Part shown: piece by piece, positions 44,178 to 52,995 of the stretch
How the letters are laid out: the number at the start of each line of letters is the position of its first letter
Numbering within the stretch: position 1 is the stretch's first letter
Assembly (NCBI GenBank): GCA_013178305.1
Contig: JABLXB010000003.1
Location: forward strand, 310,001 to 374,000
DNA: 64,000 nt
Reading direction: 5' to 3'
Origin: Bacillota bacterium
GTDB taxonomy: Bacteria; Bacillota; Sulfobacillia; JABLXB01
Notes under the pieces: model-generated
Databases searched by the model: none
What the model saw: the letters and a program-made list of their open reading frames with translations, nothing else
What the model was told of the DNA's origin: nothing
Made by a program: the position numbers and the translations under genes

Positions 44178-45004
44178 TCTGGAGACTCATGATCGATGGA
44201 GGAAACACAGGCGCGCGGAACATGGCCGTGGATGAGGCCATCGCCGTCGCGCATTCGAGAGGACACGTCCCGCCCACGTTGAGGCTTTACGAGTGGAACC
44301 CGCCCGCCGTCTCGATCGGGTACTTCCAGGACCTGAGCAAGGAGATCGATCTGGAGGCGTGCCGCGGGCTTGGCGTGGACTGGGTCAGAAGGCCCACCGG
44401 CGGGAGGGCCGTCTTACACGAAGACGAGGTCACGTACAGCGTGGTCATATCCGAAAGACTCCTGCCGGGTTCGGTGCTGGAGACGTACCTCGAGCTGAGC
44501 CGGGGGCTCGTCGCCGCGCTGAGGCTGCTCGGGGCGGACCCCCAGCTGGCTCAAGGCGCCCTGCCCGGGGGCGGGAGGGGGGCGTCGCCCGCGTGCTTCG
44601 ACTCACCCGCGTGGTACGAAATGACTTGCGGGGGGAAGAAGGTCGTGGGCAGCGCGCAGACCCGGCGTAACGGGGTGATCCTGCAACACGGTTCGATCCC
44701 GGTTTACATGGACGCCCGCAGGGTAGTGTCCGTCCTCAGGCTGGACTCGGACGATTTGAGGCGGAGGCTCGAGAAGAACCTCGCGCAGAAGGCGGTCGGC
44801 CTGCAGCAGGTGCTCGGGAGGGCGGTGGCACGTGACGAGGTAATGGACGCCGTTCAGAAGGGCTTTGCCGCGGGGCTCGGGCTGGAGTTTGAGCGCGGAG
44901 GTCTTACCGCGTTCGAGGTCGAACTTGCAGTAAATCTCGAGCGGGAGAAGTACTCGAGATCGGCCTGGAACGAGCAAAGGCAGGGGAGAGGACAGCATGT
45001 TTGA
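44174..45004 (+). CDS. lplA: Lipoate-protein ligase / octanoyltransferase family protein
   Basis: 276 residues, TTG start overlapping the previous stop. PTLRLYEWNPPAVSIGYFQD, VRRPTGGRAVLHEDEVTYSV and KKVVGSAQTRRNGVILQHGS match the BPL/LplA fold, including the catalytic lysine region. It would attach lipoate or octanoate to GcvH, giving the substrate for the radical SAM pair. Whether it is an ATP-dependent ligase or an LipM-type octanoyltransferase cannot be told by eye. It overlaps lpdA by 8 bases. Confidence 0.88.
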   Translation: MIWRLMIDGGNTGARNMAVDEAIAVAHSRGHVPPTLRLYEWNPPAVSIGYFQDLSKEIDLEACRGLGVDWVRRPTGGRAVLHEDEVTYSVVISERLLPGSVLETYLELSRGLVAALRLLGADPQLAQGALPGGGRGASPACFDSPAWYEMTCGGKKVVGSAQTRRNGVILQHGSIPVYMDARRVVSVLRLDSDDLRRRLEKNLAQKAVGLQQVLGRAVARDEVMDAVQKGFAAGLGLEFERGGLTAFEVELAVNLEREKYSRSAWNEQRQGRGQHV

Positions 45005-46397
45005 CGCAGTTGTCGTTGGAGGGGGGCCGGGCGGTTACGTCGCGGCCATCAAGGGCGCGCAGATGGGCGGCAGGATTGCCCTCGTGGAGAAGGACAGGGT
45101 CGGTGGGACGTGCCTGAACAGGGGCTGCATCCCCACGAAGGCGCTTGTCCGGACCGCGGAGGTGCTGGACCTTGCGCGCAGGGGCGCGGAGTTCGGCGTG
45201 CAGGTTCAGGGCACGTCGCTCGACATGATGAAGGTCACCGCCAGGAAGGACATGGTGGTGTCTCAACTCGTGGGGGGCGTGCAGCTCCTGCTGAAGTCGT
45301 GGGGCGTTGAGGTAATACAGGGGGCGGGGCGCGTTGCCGGACCCGGGCGAGTCGACGTGGTCAAGGCTGACGGCTCAACCATTTCGCTGGATACCAGGAC
45401 AGTGATCATCGCCACCGGTTCGAGGGCGGTGAACCTCCCGGTTCCGGGAGCCGACCTTCAGGGCGTGCTCGTGAGCGAGGCTGCTCTCGACCTGGACCAC
45501 GTTCCGCCACGGCTGGCCGTCATAGGCGCCGGCGTCATCGGGATCGAGATGGCTTGCATATTCCGCTCGTTCGGCTCGGAGGTAACCGTCCTGGAGAAGC
45601 TCCCCGGGATCCTCCCGCCGGTCGACGAGGAGATTTCGAGAAGGCTCACGGCGCTATTGAAGCGAAAGGGCATTGTGGTCCAGGCGGGGGTATCGGTAGA
45701 AGGCATAGGCGCCAACGCGGACGGCTCGAAGCGCGTGTATGGCAAGGACCAGGCCGGGAACCCGCTGCAAACCGATTGCGACGTCGCGATCGTCTCGGTG
45801 GGCCGCAGGCCCGATTTCGGTGGGATAGACCTCGACGCGCTGGGCGTGGCTTACGACCGGAAAGGGATAAAGGTAGACGAGCACCTGATGACGAACGTCC
45901 CGGGCATCTACGCGGTCGGCGACGTCCTCGGCAGGACGTGGCTCGCCCACGTCGCCTCACACGAGGGCATCACGGCCATGCGGAATATCATGGGGGAAAG
46001 CACGTCGATGGAATACGACGTCATCCCCGCTTGCGTGTTCTCATCCCCCGAGATCGGCTGGGTGGGGATCAACGAGCAAGAAGCCCGCGCCCGTGGGCTG
46101 CAGGTGAAGGCTTCGCGGTTCCCGTTCTCGGCCAACGGACGCGCGCTCATACTGGGCGAGGCCGACGGGATGGTCAAGGTACTGGCCGATCAGCAGGGCA
46201 GGCTTGTCGGGGTGCACATCCTGGGGCCGCATGCAGACGACCTGGTACACGAAGCCGCAGCGGCGCTCAAGATGGGTGCCACCGCCTGCGAGATGGCGGA
46301 GATGATCCACTCGCACCCGACGCTGGCCGAAGCCGTGGGTGAGGCGTTCCTGGGTGTGGACGGAAGCCCGATACACTTCGCGAAACAACGACGTTGA
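44997..46397 (+). CDS. lpdA: Dihydrolipoyl dehydrogenase (L protein)
   Basis: 466 residues. [20 protein letters not shown] binds FAD, the redox disulfide is [32 protein letters not shown] binds NAD, and the C-terminal active-site dyad lies in [16 protein letters not shown]. It reoxidises dihydrolipoyl-GcvH with NAD+. Its place in the gcv operon makes it the dedicated L protein. Confidence 0.95.
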   Translation: MFDAVVVGGGPGGYVAAIKGAQMGGRIALVEKDRVGGTCLNRGCIPTKALVRTAEVLDLARRGAEFGVQVQGTSLDMMKVTARKDMVVSQLVGGVQLLLKSWGVEVIQGAGRVAGPGRVDVVKADGSTISLDTRTVIIATGSRAVNLPVPGADLQGVLVSEAALDLDHVPPRLAVIGAGVIGIEMACIFRSFGSEVTVLEKLPGILPPVDEEISRRLTALLKRKGIVVQAGVSVEGIGANADGSKRVYGKDQAGNPLQTDCDVAIVSVGRRPDFGGIDLDALGVAYDRKGIKVDEHLMTNVPGIYAVGDVLGRTWLAHVASHEGITAMRNIMGESTSMEYDVIPACVFSSPEIGWVGINEQEARARGLQVKASRFPFSANGRALILGEADGMVKVLADQQGRLVGVHILGPHADDLVHEAAAALKMGATACEMAEMIHSHPTLAEAVGEAFLGVDGSPIHFAKQRR

Positions 46398-46432
46398 GAC
46401 GGGCTCAAAACCGGAAAACGGAGGGAGACGCA

Positions 46433-47668
46433 ATGGAGCCGCTCAAGAGGGTAGATCCCGAGATATTCCGCTGTATTCAAGACGAAGAGCGGAGGCAGAT
46501 GGGCGTGATCGAGCTCATCGCTTCCGAGAACCTGGTGAGTCGCGCTGTGTTAGAGGCGGCGGGGAGTTGCCTTACCAACAAGTACGCGGAAGGGTATCCC
46601 GGGAAACGCTACTACGGCGGCTGCGAGGTCGTGGATGTCGCTGAGGATCTAGCCAGAGACAGGGCCAAGCAGCTGTTCGGCGCTGAGCACGTCAACGTCC
46701 AGCCGCATTCGGGGGCCCAGGCCAATACCGCGGTGTACTTCGCGATGCTGAAGCCGGGCGATACCGTACTCGGCATGAACCTGAGTCACGGCGGCCATCT
46801 CACGCACGGCAGTCCCGTGAACATCTCGGGGAAATACTTCAACTTCGTCGCGTACGGTGTTAACAAGGACACCGAGCGGATCGACTACGACGAGGTAAGA
46901 GACATCGCCCGCCAGGTGAAACCGAAGATGATCGTCTCGGGCGCGAGCGCGTACCCGAGGACGCTGGACTTCCCCGCGTTCCGGTCGATCGCGGACGAGG
47001 TCGGGGCGTACCTGATGGTTGACATGGCGCACATCGCAGGACTGGTGGCCACGGGGCACCACCCCTCGCCAGTACCGCACGCGCAATTCGTGACCACGAC
47101 CACTCACAAGACGCTGCGCGGCCCGAGGGGCGGCATGATCATGACGACTGCGCAGTATGCGAAAGACATCGACAAGGCGGTGTTCCCCGGGATTCAGGGC
47201 GGGCCGCTGATGCACATAATCGCGGCGAAGGCCGTGGCGTTCAAGGAAGCGCTCGACCCCGATTTCAAGGAGTACCAGGGCCGGATAGTGAAGAACGCGA
47301 AGGTGCTCGCCGAGTCTCTCGTGGCAAGGGGCTTCCGGCTGGTCTCCGGCGGCACCGACAACCACCTCATGCTGGTCGACCTCACGAACAAGGGGGTTAC
47401 CGGACTCGAGGCGGAGAAATTGCTGGACCGCGTCGGGATCACCGTGAACAAGAACACGATCCCGTTCGAGACGAGAAGCCCGCAAGTCACCAGCGGCATT
47501 CGCGTCGGCACGCCGACCATCACCACCAGGGGGATGAAGGAAGCCGAGATGAAAGAGGTCGCCCGGCTCATGCACGAGACCATTGCCGCAAAGGACGACG
47601 AGGCGGGACTGGGCGCGATCGCAAAGCAGGTGCAGGGGCTCTGCGCGAGGTTCCCGTTCTACAACTAG
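46433..47668 (+). CDS. glyA: Serine hydroxymethyltransferase
   Basis: 411 residues from ATG 46433 after ggagggagacgca; an upstream in-frame start at 46394 has no site. [39 protein letters not shown] and the PLP lysine in [16 protein letters not shown] are canonical. It joins glycine and methylene-THF to serine. Together with sdaAA/sdaAB it gives glycine to serine to pyruvate. Last gene of the operon, followed by a terminator. Confidence 0.97.
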   Translation: MEPLKRVDPEIFRCIQDEERRQMGVIELIASENLVSRAVLEAAGSCLTNKYAEGYPGKRYYGGCEVVDVAEDLARDRAKQLFGAEHVNVQPHSGAQANTAVYFAMLKPGDTVLGMNLSHGGHLTHGSPVNISGKYFNFVAYGVNKDTERIDYDEVRDIARQVKPKMIVSGASAYPRTLDFPAFRSIADEVGAYLMVDMAHIAGLVATGHHPSPVPHAQFVTTTTHKTLRGPRGGMIMTTAQYAKDIDKAVFPGIQGGPLMHIIAAKAVAFKEALDPDFKEYQGRIVKNAKVLAESLVARGFRLVSGGTDNHLMLVDLTNKGVTGLEAEKLLDRVGITVNKNTIPFETRSPQVTSGIRVGTPTITTRGMKEAEMKEVARLMHETIAAKDDEAGLGAIAKQVQGLCARFPFYN

Positions 47669-47715
47669 GCGCTCCGGCGGGAGGTGCGCAAACCGCTCGA
47701 CATGTTCTGACAAGG

Positions 47716-47743
47716 CGGCCGGGTTCGAGCCCGGCCGTTTTAC
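47716..47743 (+). terminator. Intrinsic terminator after glyA
   Basis: Perfect 8-base stem, cggccggg (47716-47723) with cccggccg (47730-47737), a six-base loop and a gtttta tail. It ends the glycine operon. Confidence 0.85.
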
Positions 47744-48068
47744 CTCCCCTTCACTTCCCCTGCACAATTGCACCGGGCGCGCCGTCCGGGCGGATCACGG
47801 GCCGCATTCCAGGGCAGGATTTGTAGGCCTGCCAGGGACTTGTCCTGTTCGGCAGCCTTCGCCATGGGCCTGTCCACAGTTCGACTCACGTTGCCGTCAG
47901 GCCGATCTATAATTCGGCTTACCGGCGCCGGTGTTTGCGTAAACAGCCGGGGAGTCCGGTGTCAACGGTGTGCGGGCTGAAGCGCCTAATTCACGATAAA
48001 TCAGGGATGGTGAGGTTGCCTTCGAGACTTGCAGGGCCTGCGAACGTGTCAGATCGAGGGACACTCGG
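47744..48068. other. Gap between the glycine operon and the AbrB-like gene
   Basis: About 325 bases. No credible gene and no motif I recognise; a promoter for the following small gene is likely. Confidence 0.35.
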
Positions 48069-48278
48069 ATGGGGACCAGGGTTATCCACATTGCCGCAGG
48101 GCTGGAGAAGAAAACGGGCTCCCGCCCCATAGTCGCGGTTGATGCGCAGGGACAGGTTACCATTCCTGCGCAATACCTCGCGCTCATCGGCGTGAGCGGC
48201 GGCGGGAACGTGAGGATGATTGCGCGTGACGGCGGCTTCGTCATAGAGCGGGCCGGCTCGGGCGAACCCGAAACGTAG
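48069..48278 (+). CDS. AbrB/MazE-like swapped-hairpin DNA-binding protein
   Basis: 69 residues. The central part, VDAQGQVTIPAQYLALIGV, then NVRMIARDGGFVIER, is an AbrB-type swapped-hairpin domain (DxxGRVxIPxxxRxxLGI). Such proteins are antitoxins of VapC toxins or transition-state regulators. A broken vapC lies 118 bases downstream, so it is probably an orphan antitoxin. Confidence 0.7.
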   Translation: MGTRVIHIAAGLEKKTGSRPIVAVDAQGQVTIPAQYLALIGVSGGGNVRMIARDGGFVIERAGSGEPET

Positions 48279-48395
48279 ACCCGTGTGACGCCTGGATTGG
48301 GTGCGATGCCTTCCGCCTTCTGCCTTCCGGCTGTGAGGCGGAAGGTGTTGTTTTTCTCGGGGGATCCAGCCGGCAACTCGCATGGGCCCCGGTCG

Positions 48396-48564
48396 ATGAG
48401 CCCCGTCGCCAGCGCCTACCTGCTCGACACCCGTATCCTGGTGGATCACCTGAGGGGCTACCCCCCGGCTCGAGAGCGCCAGGGTGGTTGGCGCATCCCT
48501 TGTAACGAGAGACGCTCGCCATTTACCCATGGACAACGTCCGGGTTATCGTGCGCTACAGGTAG
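48396..48564 (+). pseudogene. VapC-type PIN-domain toxin remnant, internally deleted
   Basis: The first frame encodes MSPVASAYLLDTRILVDHLR, the PIN N-terminus with the catalytic aspartate (YLLDTNILIDHLRG in intact VapC). About 25 codons later a different frame gives RVVGASLVTRDARHLPMDNV and VRVIVRYR before a stop, the normal PIN C-terminus. Roughly 70 residues of the middle are missing. It cannot be an active ribonuclease. Confidence 0.65.
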
Positions 48565-48688
48565 GCTGTGGCGGAAGCGCAGAGACTGATGAACCGGCTT
48601 GCGGGAGCCGGCACGGGCTGGCGTGACAGGAAAGACGTGCTTATGGTAATATTGGTAACGGACCGAGGCTTGTCAGGAGGGAACGCAT

Positions 48689-49138
48689 TTGACCCGGATC
48701 CTGGTCATCAATGGGCCCAACCTCAACCTGCTGGGCGCGAGGGAACCCTCGATATACGGTACAGATACCCTGAGTGACGTCGAGGATGCCGTGCGCTCCG
48801 AAGCCGGCAAGATCGGCGTGTCCGTCGAATTCTTCCAGTCGAACCACGAAGGCGCAATCATAGACACCATTCACGCGGCGCGCGGGCGCGTGGACGGCAT
48901 AATAATCAACCCCGGAGGCCTGTCACACTATAGTGTCGCGCTGCTCGACGCTATGAAGAGCGTCGGCATCCCCTCGGTAGAGGTGCACGTTACCAACATC
49001 CACGCGCGGGAAGAGTTCAGGGCGGTATCAGTGACGGCGCGCGCATCGCGGGGAGTCATCTGCGGTTTCGGGATTCATGGATACGTGCTTGGCTTGCACG
49101 CGATAAACAGGGTGATTGGAGGCGGCTCACGCCCCTGA
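48689..49138 (+). CDS. aroQ: 3-dehydroquinate dehydratase, type II
   Basis: 149 residues, TTG start after caggagggaacgca. ILVINGPNLNLLGAREPSIY holds the catalytic tyrosine and arginine; NPGGLSHYSVALLDAM and FGIHGYVLGLHA complete the active site. It converts 3-dehydroquinate to 3-dehydroshikimate in aromatic amino acid synthesis. It overlaps the peptidase gene by one base, an arrangement common in Bacillota. Confidence 0.95.
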   Translation: MTRILVINGPNLNLLGAREPSIYGTDTLSDVEDAVRSEAGKIGVSVEFFQSNHEGAIIDTIHAARGRVDGIIINPGGLSHYSVALLDAMKSVGIPSVEVHVTNIHAREEFRAVSVTARASRGVICGFGIHGYVLGLHAINRVIGGGSRP

Positions 49139-50220
49139 TGACGGGTCAATCGAGGCTTTCGGCGGTGCGTGAATACCTTGAGCGCAACCGGCTCGAGGCC
49201 ATGCTGGTCACCGGTCGAGAGAACTGCGCCTATCTCAGTGGGTTCACCGGCGAGGGAAGCCTGGTTGTGACGGCCACGGGTTTGTATATCCTCACCGATT
49301 CACGATATTTCGAGCAGGCGGGGGCGGATGCCCCCGCATTTGAACTTGTGAAGGTCAACGGCCTAGTGCCGGAGGCTCTGAGGGATCTCCTGGCGAGGGT
49401 CCCGGTCACGCGACTTGGCTTCGGGGAAGAGCACGTGACGTACAGGGAGTACTCCGAGATCGCCGATCGGGCGGCCGCCCGCGGGTGCGAGATGGTCCCC
49501 GTCCGGGGAGTGGTGGAGTCGCTCCGCGAGGTAAAGGACGCGGCCGAGGTGGACAGCATCAGGAAGGCCGCGTCGATCACCGCCGGAGCGCTGGCGAAGT
49601 TGGTGGACTCCCTGAAGCCGGGAGTGTCTGAAATCGACCTTGCCGCCGAGGTGGAATACCTCATGCGGAAGGCGGGGGCCGAGAGGCTCGCGTTTGAGCC
49701 GGTCATCGTGTCGGGGCCGCGCGGTTCGCTCCCCCACGGGGTCCCAACGGCCCGCAAGATCGGACGTGGGGAGTTCGTGACGTTCGACATCGGCGCGGTG
49801 TGGGGTTCCTACTGCTCCGACATGACCAGGACCGTCGCGGTTGGAGACCCGCCCGAGGAGCTCATGCGGGTCTACGAGGTTGTGCGGAAGGCCCAGCAGG
49901 CTGCGCTGTCCGTGATCCGGCCGGGGCTCGGGCTCAGGGAGGCGGACGCCGCCGCGAGGAGCGTCATTGTGGACGCAGGTTACGGTGAGTATTTCGGCCA
50001 CGGACTCGGCCACGGCGTGGGGTTGGCCATCCACGAGTCGCCGCGACTCTCGCCTAAGGCCCCGGAAAACGGCATGATCCGCGAGGGCATGGTGTTCACC
50101 GTAGAGCCGGGGGTGTACATACCCGGCGTTGGTGGAGTCAGGATCGAGGACACGGTCGTCGCGCGACCGCACGGGGTTGAGGTACTGACGGATTTCCCAA
50201 AGCACCTGATCAGGCTGTAG
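49138..50220 (+). CDS. Xaa-Pro aminopeptidase family (M24) metallopeptidase
   Basis: 360 residues. An N-terminal creatinase-like domain (RENCAYLSGFTGEGSLVV) precedes the pita-bread catalytic domain. The metal ligands appear in order in TFDIGAVWGSYCSDMTRTV (two Asp), GHGLGHGVGLAIHE (His), VFTVEPGVYI (Glu) and RIEDTVV (Glu). It cleaves N-terminal residues before proline. Typically found between aroQ and efp in Bacillota. Confidence 0.93.
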   Translation: MTGQSRLSAVREYLERNRLEAMLVTGRENCAYLSGFTGEGSLVVTATGLYILTDSRYFEQAGADAPAFELVKVNGLVPEALRDLLARVPVTRLGFGEEHVTYREYSEIADRAAARGCEMVPVRGVVESLREVKDAAEVDSIRKAASITAGALAKLVDSLKPGVSEIDLAAEVEYLMRKAGAERLAFEPVIVSGPRGSLPHGVPTARKIGRGEFVTFDIGAVWGSYCSDMTRTVAVGDPPEELMRVYEVVRKAQQAALSVIRPGLGLREADAAARSVIVDAGYGEYFGHGLGHGVGLAIHESPRLSPKAPENGMIREGMVFTVEPGVYIPGVGGVRIEDTVVARPHGVEVLTDFPKHLIRL

Positions 50221-50279
50221 ATCCGGTTTCGGTGAAGGCGTTCAGGCAACAATAGGATCGCGGAGGGGGAGTATCCCAG

Positions 50280-50837
50280 GTGATTTCCAGTAACGATTTC
50301 AGGACAGGTGTAACGATCGAGGTGGACGGCGAGGTCTATTCCGTCGTAGAATTCCAGCACGTCAAGCCCGGCAAGGGCTCGGCGTTCGTCAGGACCAAGC
50401 TGAAGAACGTCAAGACCGGGTCAGTGCTCGAGCGGACGTTCGCCGCAGGTGAGAAGTTGCCGCGGGCTCACCTCGAGAGGAAGGAAGTCCAGTACCTCTA
50501 CAACAGCGACGGCGAATACGTGGTCATGGACAGCCAGACCTACGAGCAGTTCAACCTGACCGGAGAGCAGATCGGTGACGGCGTCAAGTTCCTCAAGGAG
50601 AACATGACGATGTGGGTCCTGACCCACGCTGGCGCCATCATGGGCGTTGAGATCCCCAACTTCGTGGAGCTGGAAGTAGTCGAGACCGAGCCCGGGTTCA
50701 AGGGCGACACGGCGACGGGTGGTACCAAGCCCGCGAAGCTCGAGACCGGGGCGATTGTCAAGGTCCCGCTGTTCGTGAACATCGGCGACAAGATACGCGT
50801 GGATACGCGCACGGGGACGTACCTCGAGCGGGCGTGA
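50280..50837 (+). CDS. efp: Translation elongation factor P
   Basis: 185 residues, GTG start after ggagggggagtatccca. [39 protein letters not shown] with the tip-loop lysine, and the C-terminal [17 protein letters not shown] are all canonical. EF-P rescues ribosomes at polyproline. Confidence 0.97.
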   Translation: MISSNDFRTGVTIEVDGEVYSVVEFQHVKPGKGSAFVRTKLKNVKTGSVLERTFAAGEKLPRAHLERKEVQYLYNSDGEYVVMDSQTYEQFNLTGEQIGDGVKFLKENMTMWVLTHAGAIMGVEIPNFVELEVVETEPGFKGDTATGGTKPAKLETGAIVKVPLFVNIGDKIRVDTRTGTYLERA

Positions 50838-50904
50838 GAGCGGCGAACCGGGCACGGCCCGGCATCGAGACGGATTCAATTCCGGAATTGATGGGGGGAT
50901 TGGC

Positions 50905-51327
50905 GTGGCAAAGGAACTGGTCGAGAAGGTGGCTTACCTCCGCGGCCTGATAGAGGGCATGGGAATCGGGAGGGACGACAAGCACGGCCGGGTCATCCAA
51001 CAGATGGCCGATATCCTGTCCGACATGGCCAGGGCGCTCGAGGAGATAACCGACAGGCAGGTCGAAACCGAGGGAAGGATCGAATCCATCGACGAGGACC
51101 TGGCGGCCGTCGAGGAAGACCTGTACGACGTCGATGACGAGGAATATGTGGATATCGAGTGCCCCCACTGCAAGGAGACCATCTGCTTCGACGAGGACCT
51201 GCTCGAAGGCGACGACGAGCTCTGCTGCCCTAGCTGCGGCGGGGTGATATTCTCCTCGGAGAACGACGAGGAGGGCAACGGCGAAGACCGCAACGACGAC
51301 GATTCGGGCGAATCCCGCTCCGATTGA
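50905..51327 (+). CDS. CD1247 N-terminal-domain protein with zinc ribbon
   Basis: 140 residues, GTG start. An N-terminal helical domain (ELVEKVAYLRGLIEGMGIG) is followed by an acidic coiled region and a zinc ribbon, IECPHCKETICFDEDL ... LCCPSCGGVIF, then an acidic tail. This is the CD1247-type family that follows efp in many Clostridia; its role is unknown to me. A hairpin follows at 51354-51381. Confidence 0.8.
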   Translation: MAKELVEKVAYLRGLIEGMGIGRDDKHGRVIQQMADILSDMARALEEITDRQVETEGRIESIDEDLAAVEEDLYDVDDEEYVDIECPHCKETICFDEDLLEGDDELCCPSCGGVIFSSENDEEGNGEDRNDDDSGESRSD

Positions 51328-51353
51328 CCTCCGGACAAATTGTACAGAGGCTC

Positions 51354-51381
51354 AGGCAGCGCCGGCATGGGAGCGCTGCCT
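51354..51381 (+). terminator. Probable terminator after the CD1247-type gene
   Basis: aggcagcgc (51354-51362) pairs perfectly with gcgctgcct (51373-51381) around a ten-base loop, followed by a short ttg. The stem is strong but the T tract is weak. Confidence 0.55.
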
Positions 51382-51394
51382 TTGTGAGCGATCA

Positions 51395-51640
51395 CGTGGG
51401 CGCATAAGTCCAGCATGTCTCGGAACCGTTCCAGTTCACGTATCTGGAACGCATGTACTGGAGTTTCTGCCGTACCTTGTCCTGTAAGTTCACCGGAACG
51501 ACCCGCAGGTTAACCACGTTGACGTCGTCGTTTCTGCCGATTCCAGCGAGTTCAGCGTGCACCTCCAACTCGCGGTGCACGTCCCACCTCTTGCCAGGTG
51601 CCGGCAGGACCGCCAGGTCGACGTCGGATAGTGGCGTCTG
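51395..51640 (-). pseudogene. MNT-type nucleotidyltransferase remnant
   Basis: The minus-strand frame reads PLSDVDLAVLPAPGKRWDVH, then GRNDDVNVVNLRVVPVNLQD and KVRQKLQYMRS. SDVDLAVL is the metal-binding Asp pair of MntA-type nucleotidyltransferases (antitoxins of HepT toxins), and the DVNVVDL...VPxxLxxKV region is typical. The preceding GSFARG loop and N-terminus are missing, and no HepT partner is seen. A gene fragment. Confidence 0.6.
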
Positions 51641-51910
51641 GGAGAAAGGACCCGGGAAAGCCTCACTGGGCGTCCCCCTTTGCACTGCGTGCTTTGCACG
51701 ATGTTACCCCATCCAAGGTATTTTATTCCATTGTACCGAGCTGCGCTGCCCGAGCTGCGGAGGCGTGGTATTCGGGGCCCTCGCTGTCTGCGTTCCGCAT
51801 ATGCCTGTGGATTGCCGAACTGGGGGAGCAGAGTTGGCTTTCAAATGTTTCTGAACCGGTGCTACTGGATCATTCTACAGCTGGTGGTGATACAAGTACC
51901 GGAGTGCAGA
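51641..51910. other. Gap with a duplicated zinc-ribbon fragment
   Basis: No intact gene. Around 51738-51773 the plus strand encodes ELRCPSCGGVVFG, closely matching ELCCPSCGGVIFS of the CD1247-type protein at 51221-51256 at both protein and DNA level, so a small piece of that gene appears to be duplicated here. Confidence 0.4.
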
Positions 51911-52738
51911 CTAAAAAGTTGGGGGAGTATTAACCCAGATCGCGACAACCTCATCTGGACCGCAGTTGCGCCACCGGTGCTGCTGGGAACTCTTGAACTG
52001 GAGGCTATCGCCTGAGGCCACGACATACCTCTCGGTTTCGTCGAGCCAGACCTCCAACGTGCCACTCAGCACGTATATGAACTCTTCACCTTCGTGGGCG
52101 ATGTTCTCCGTGCGACCAGCCCCGGGCGCTATCCGATAGAGAAGTGACTCGATCATGAAACTAGAGATATTGGTCAACAACTGGACACTAATACCTTTCT
52201 CGTCGGTCTGTAGCTGTTTGCCTTGACCCGCAGGCACGAGTTTGCTTTCTGTCGACTCGCCACCTTGGTCGAAGAAATGTAAGAGGGTCTTATCATAAAA
52301 CGTCGCCAGTTTCTGCAGAGTGGTAATTGAGACATTAACCTGACCCGACTCAATTCTGCTCAGGTAAGAGGTGGAGATCCCAGTCGCCCGGCACACCTCT
52401 TCTAGAGTGAGCCCTTCCTTCGTCCGTAGCGCCCTTAGTTTCTGACCCAGGACTATACTGGGGTCCTGGCTATCGGGCTTGGAGGGCTTTGCTACGGGCT
52501 TTTCGCCCTGGGACGCAAGGTATTCTCGCAATCCGGCTATGTTGAAGCCTTTGACATTGATCAGGTAATGTATCTTCTTCAGATTTTCGATATCGCTCTG
52601 GGTATAGAGCCTGTACTGTCCGCTTCGGGGGCTCAACCGGATGAGCCCGGCCTTCTCCCAGTTTCGGAGTGTGGACGGGGTTACGCCTATCAGTATTGCT
52701 GCAGTGCCAATACGGAAAACGACTTGATCCCGTGACAT
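51911..52738 (-). CDS. Three-domain transcription regulator: MerR helix-turn-helix, XRE helix-turn-helix, cupin
   Basis: 275 residues. Residues about 5-75 form a MerR-type winged helix (TPSTLRNWEKAGLIRLSPRS, YRLYTQSDIENLKKI). Residues about 98-152 form an XRE/Cro-type helix-turn-helix (LRALRTKEGLTLEEVCRATG, ISTSYLSRIESGQVNVSITT). Residues about 190-272 form a cupin (HEGEEFIYVLSGTLEVWLDE, DSLQFKSSQQHRWRN). XRE-cupin regulators such as PuuR sense small metabolites; a MerR domain in front is unusual. It is transcribed away from the microcompartment operon across a 257-base gap, so it is the obvious candidate for its control and perhaps senses the substrate. Confidence 0.9.
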   Translation of the reverse strand: MSRDQVVFRIGTAAILIGVTPSTLRNWEKAGLIRLSPRSGQYRLYTQSDIENLKKIHYLINVKGFNIAGLREYLASQGEKPVAKPSKPDSQDPSIVLGQKLRALRTKEGLTLEEVCRATGISTSYLSRIESGQVNVSITTLQKLATFYDKTLLHFFDQGGESTESKLVPAGQGKQLQTDEKGISVQLLTNISSFMIESLLYRIAPGAGRTENIAHEGEEFIYVLSGTLEVWLDETERYVVASGDSLQFKSSQQHRWRNCGPDEVVAIWVNTPPTF

Positions 52739-52995
52739 TTAACCTCCGCCTGCCAAACCCTTATCATTGGCCTAAAGATCTACCACATCTAGTTTTGCAC
52801 AACCACACTGATTCCTTCCTTAACCTGCTCCAGTTAACTATAAAACATTTTTCCTTAATAGCAATATTAGCAGGAAAATGAACAATCCCGTAGAATCTTG
52901 AGATCAATACGAGATGCGTGGTGCCTTGGTCGTTATCGAGGTGAGATTGTGACCTTTCCACGTGAACTGTAACGCTAAGGCTGAATGGGGAGCCT
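52739..52995. promoter_or_regulatory. Divergent promoter region of the microcompartment operon
   Basis: The 257 bases between the regulator and ubiX are clearly richer in A+T than the surroundings, especially 52830-52890. A cctgct/agcagg inverted pair flanks that patch. A two-domain regulator would need paired sites here, but I could not define an operator or -35/-10 boxes with confidence. Confidence 0.5.

Noticed and set aside
46649-47773. 374-codon antisense frame across glyA
   Set aside because: Shadow of the sense gene, no domain pattern.
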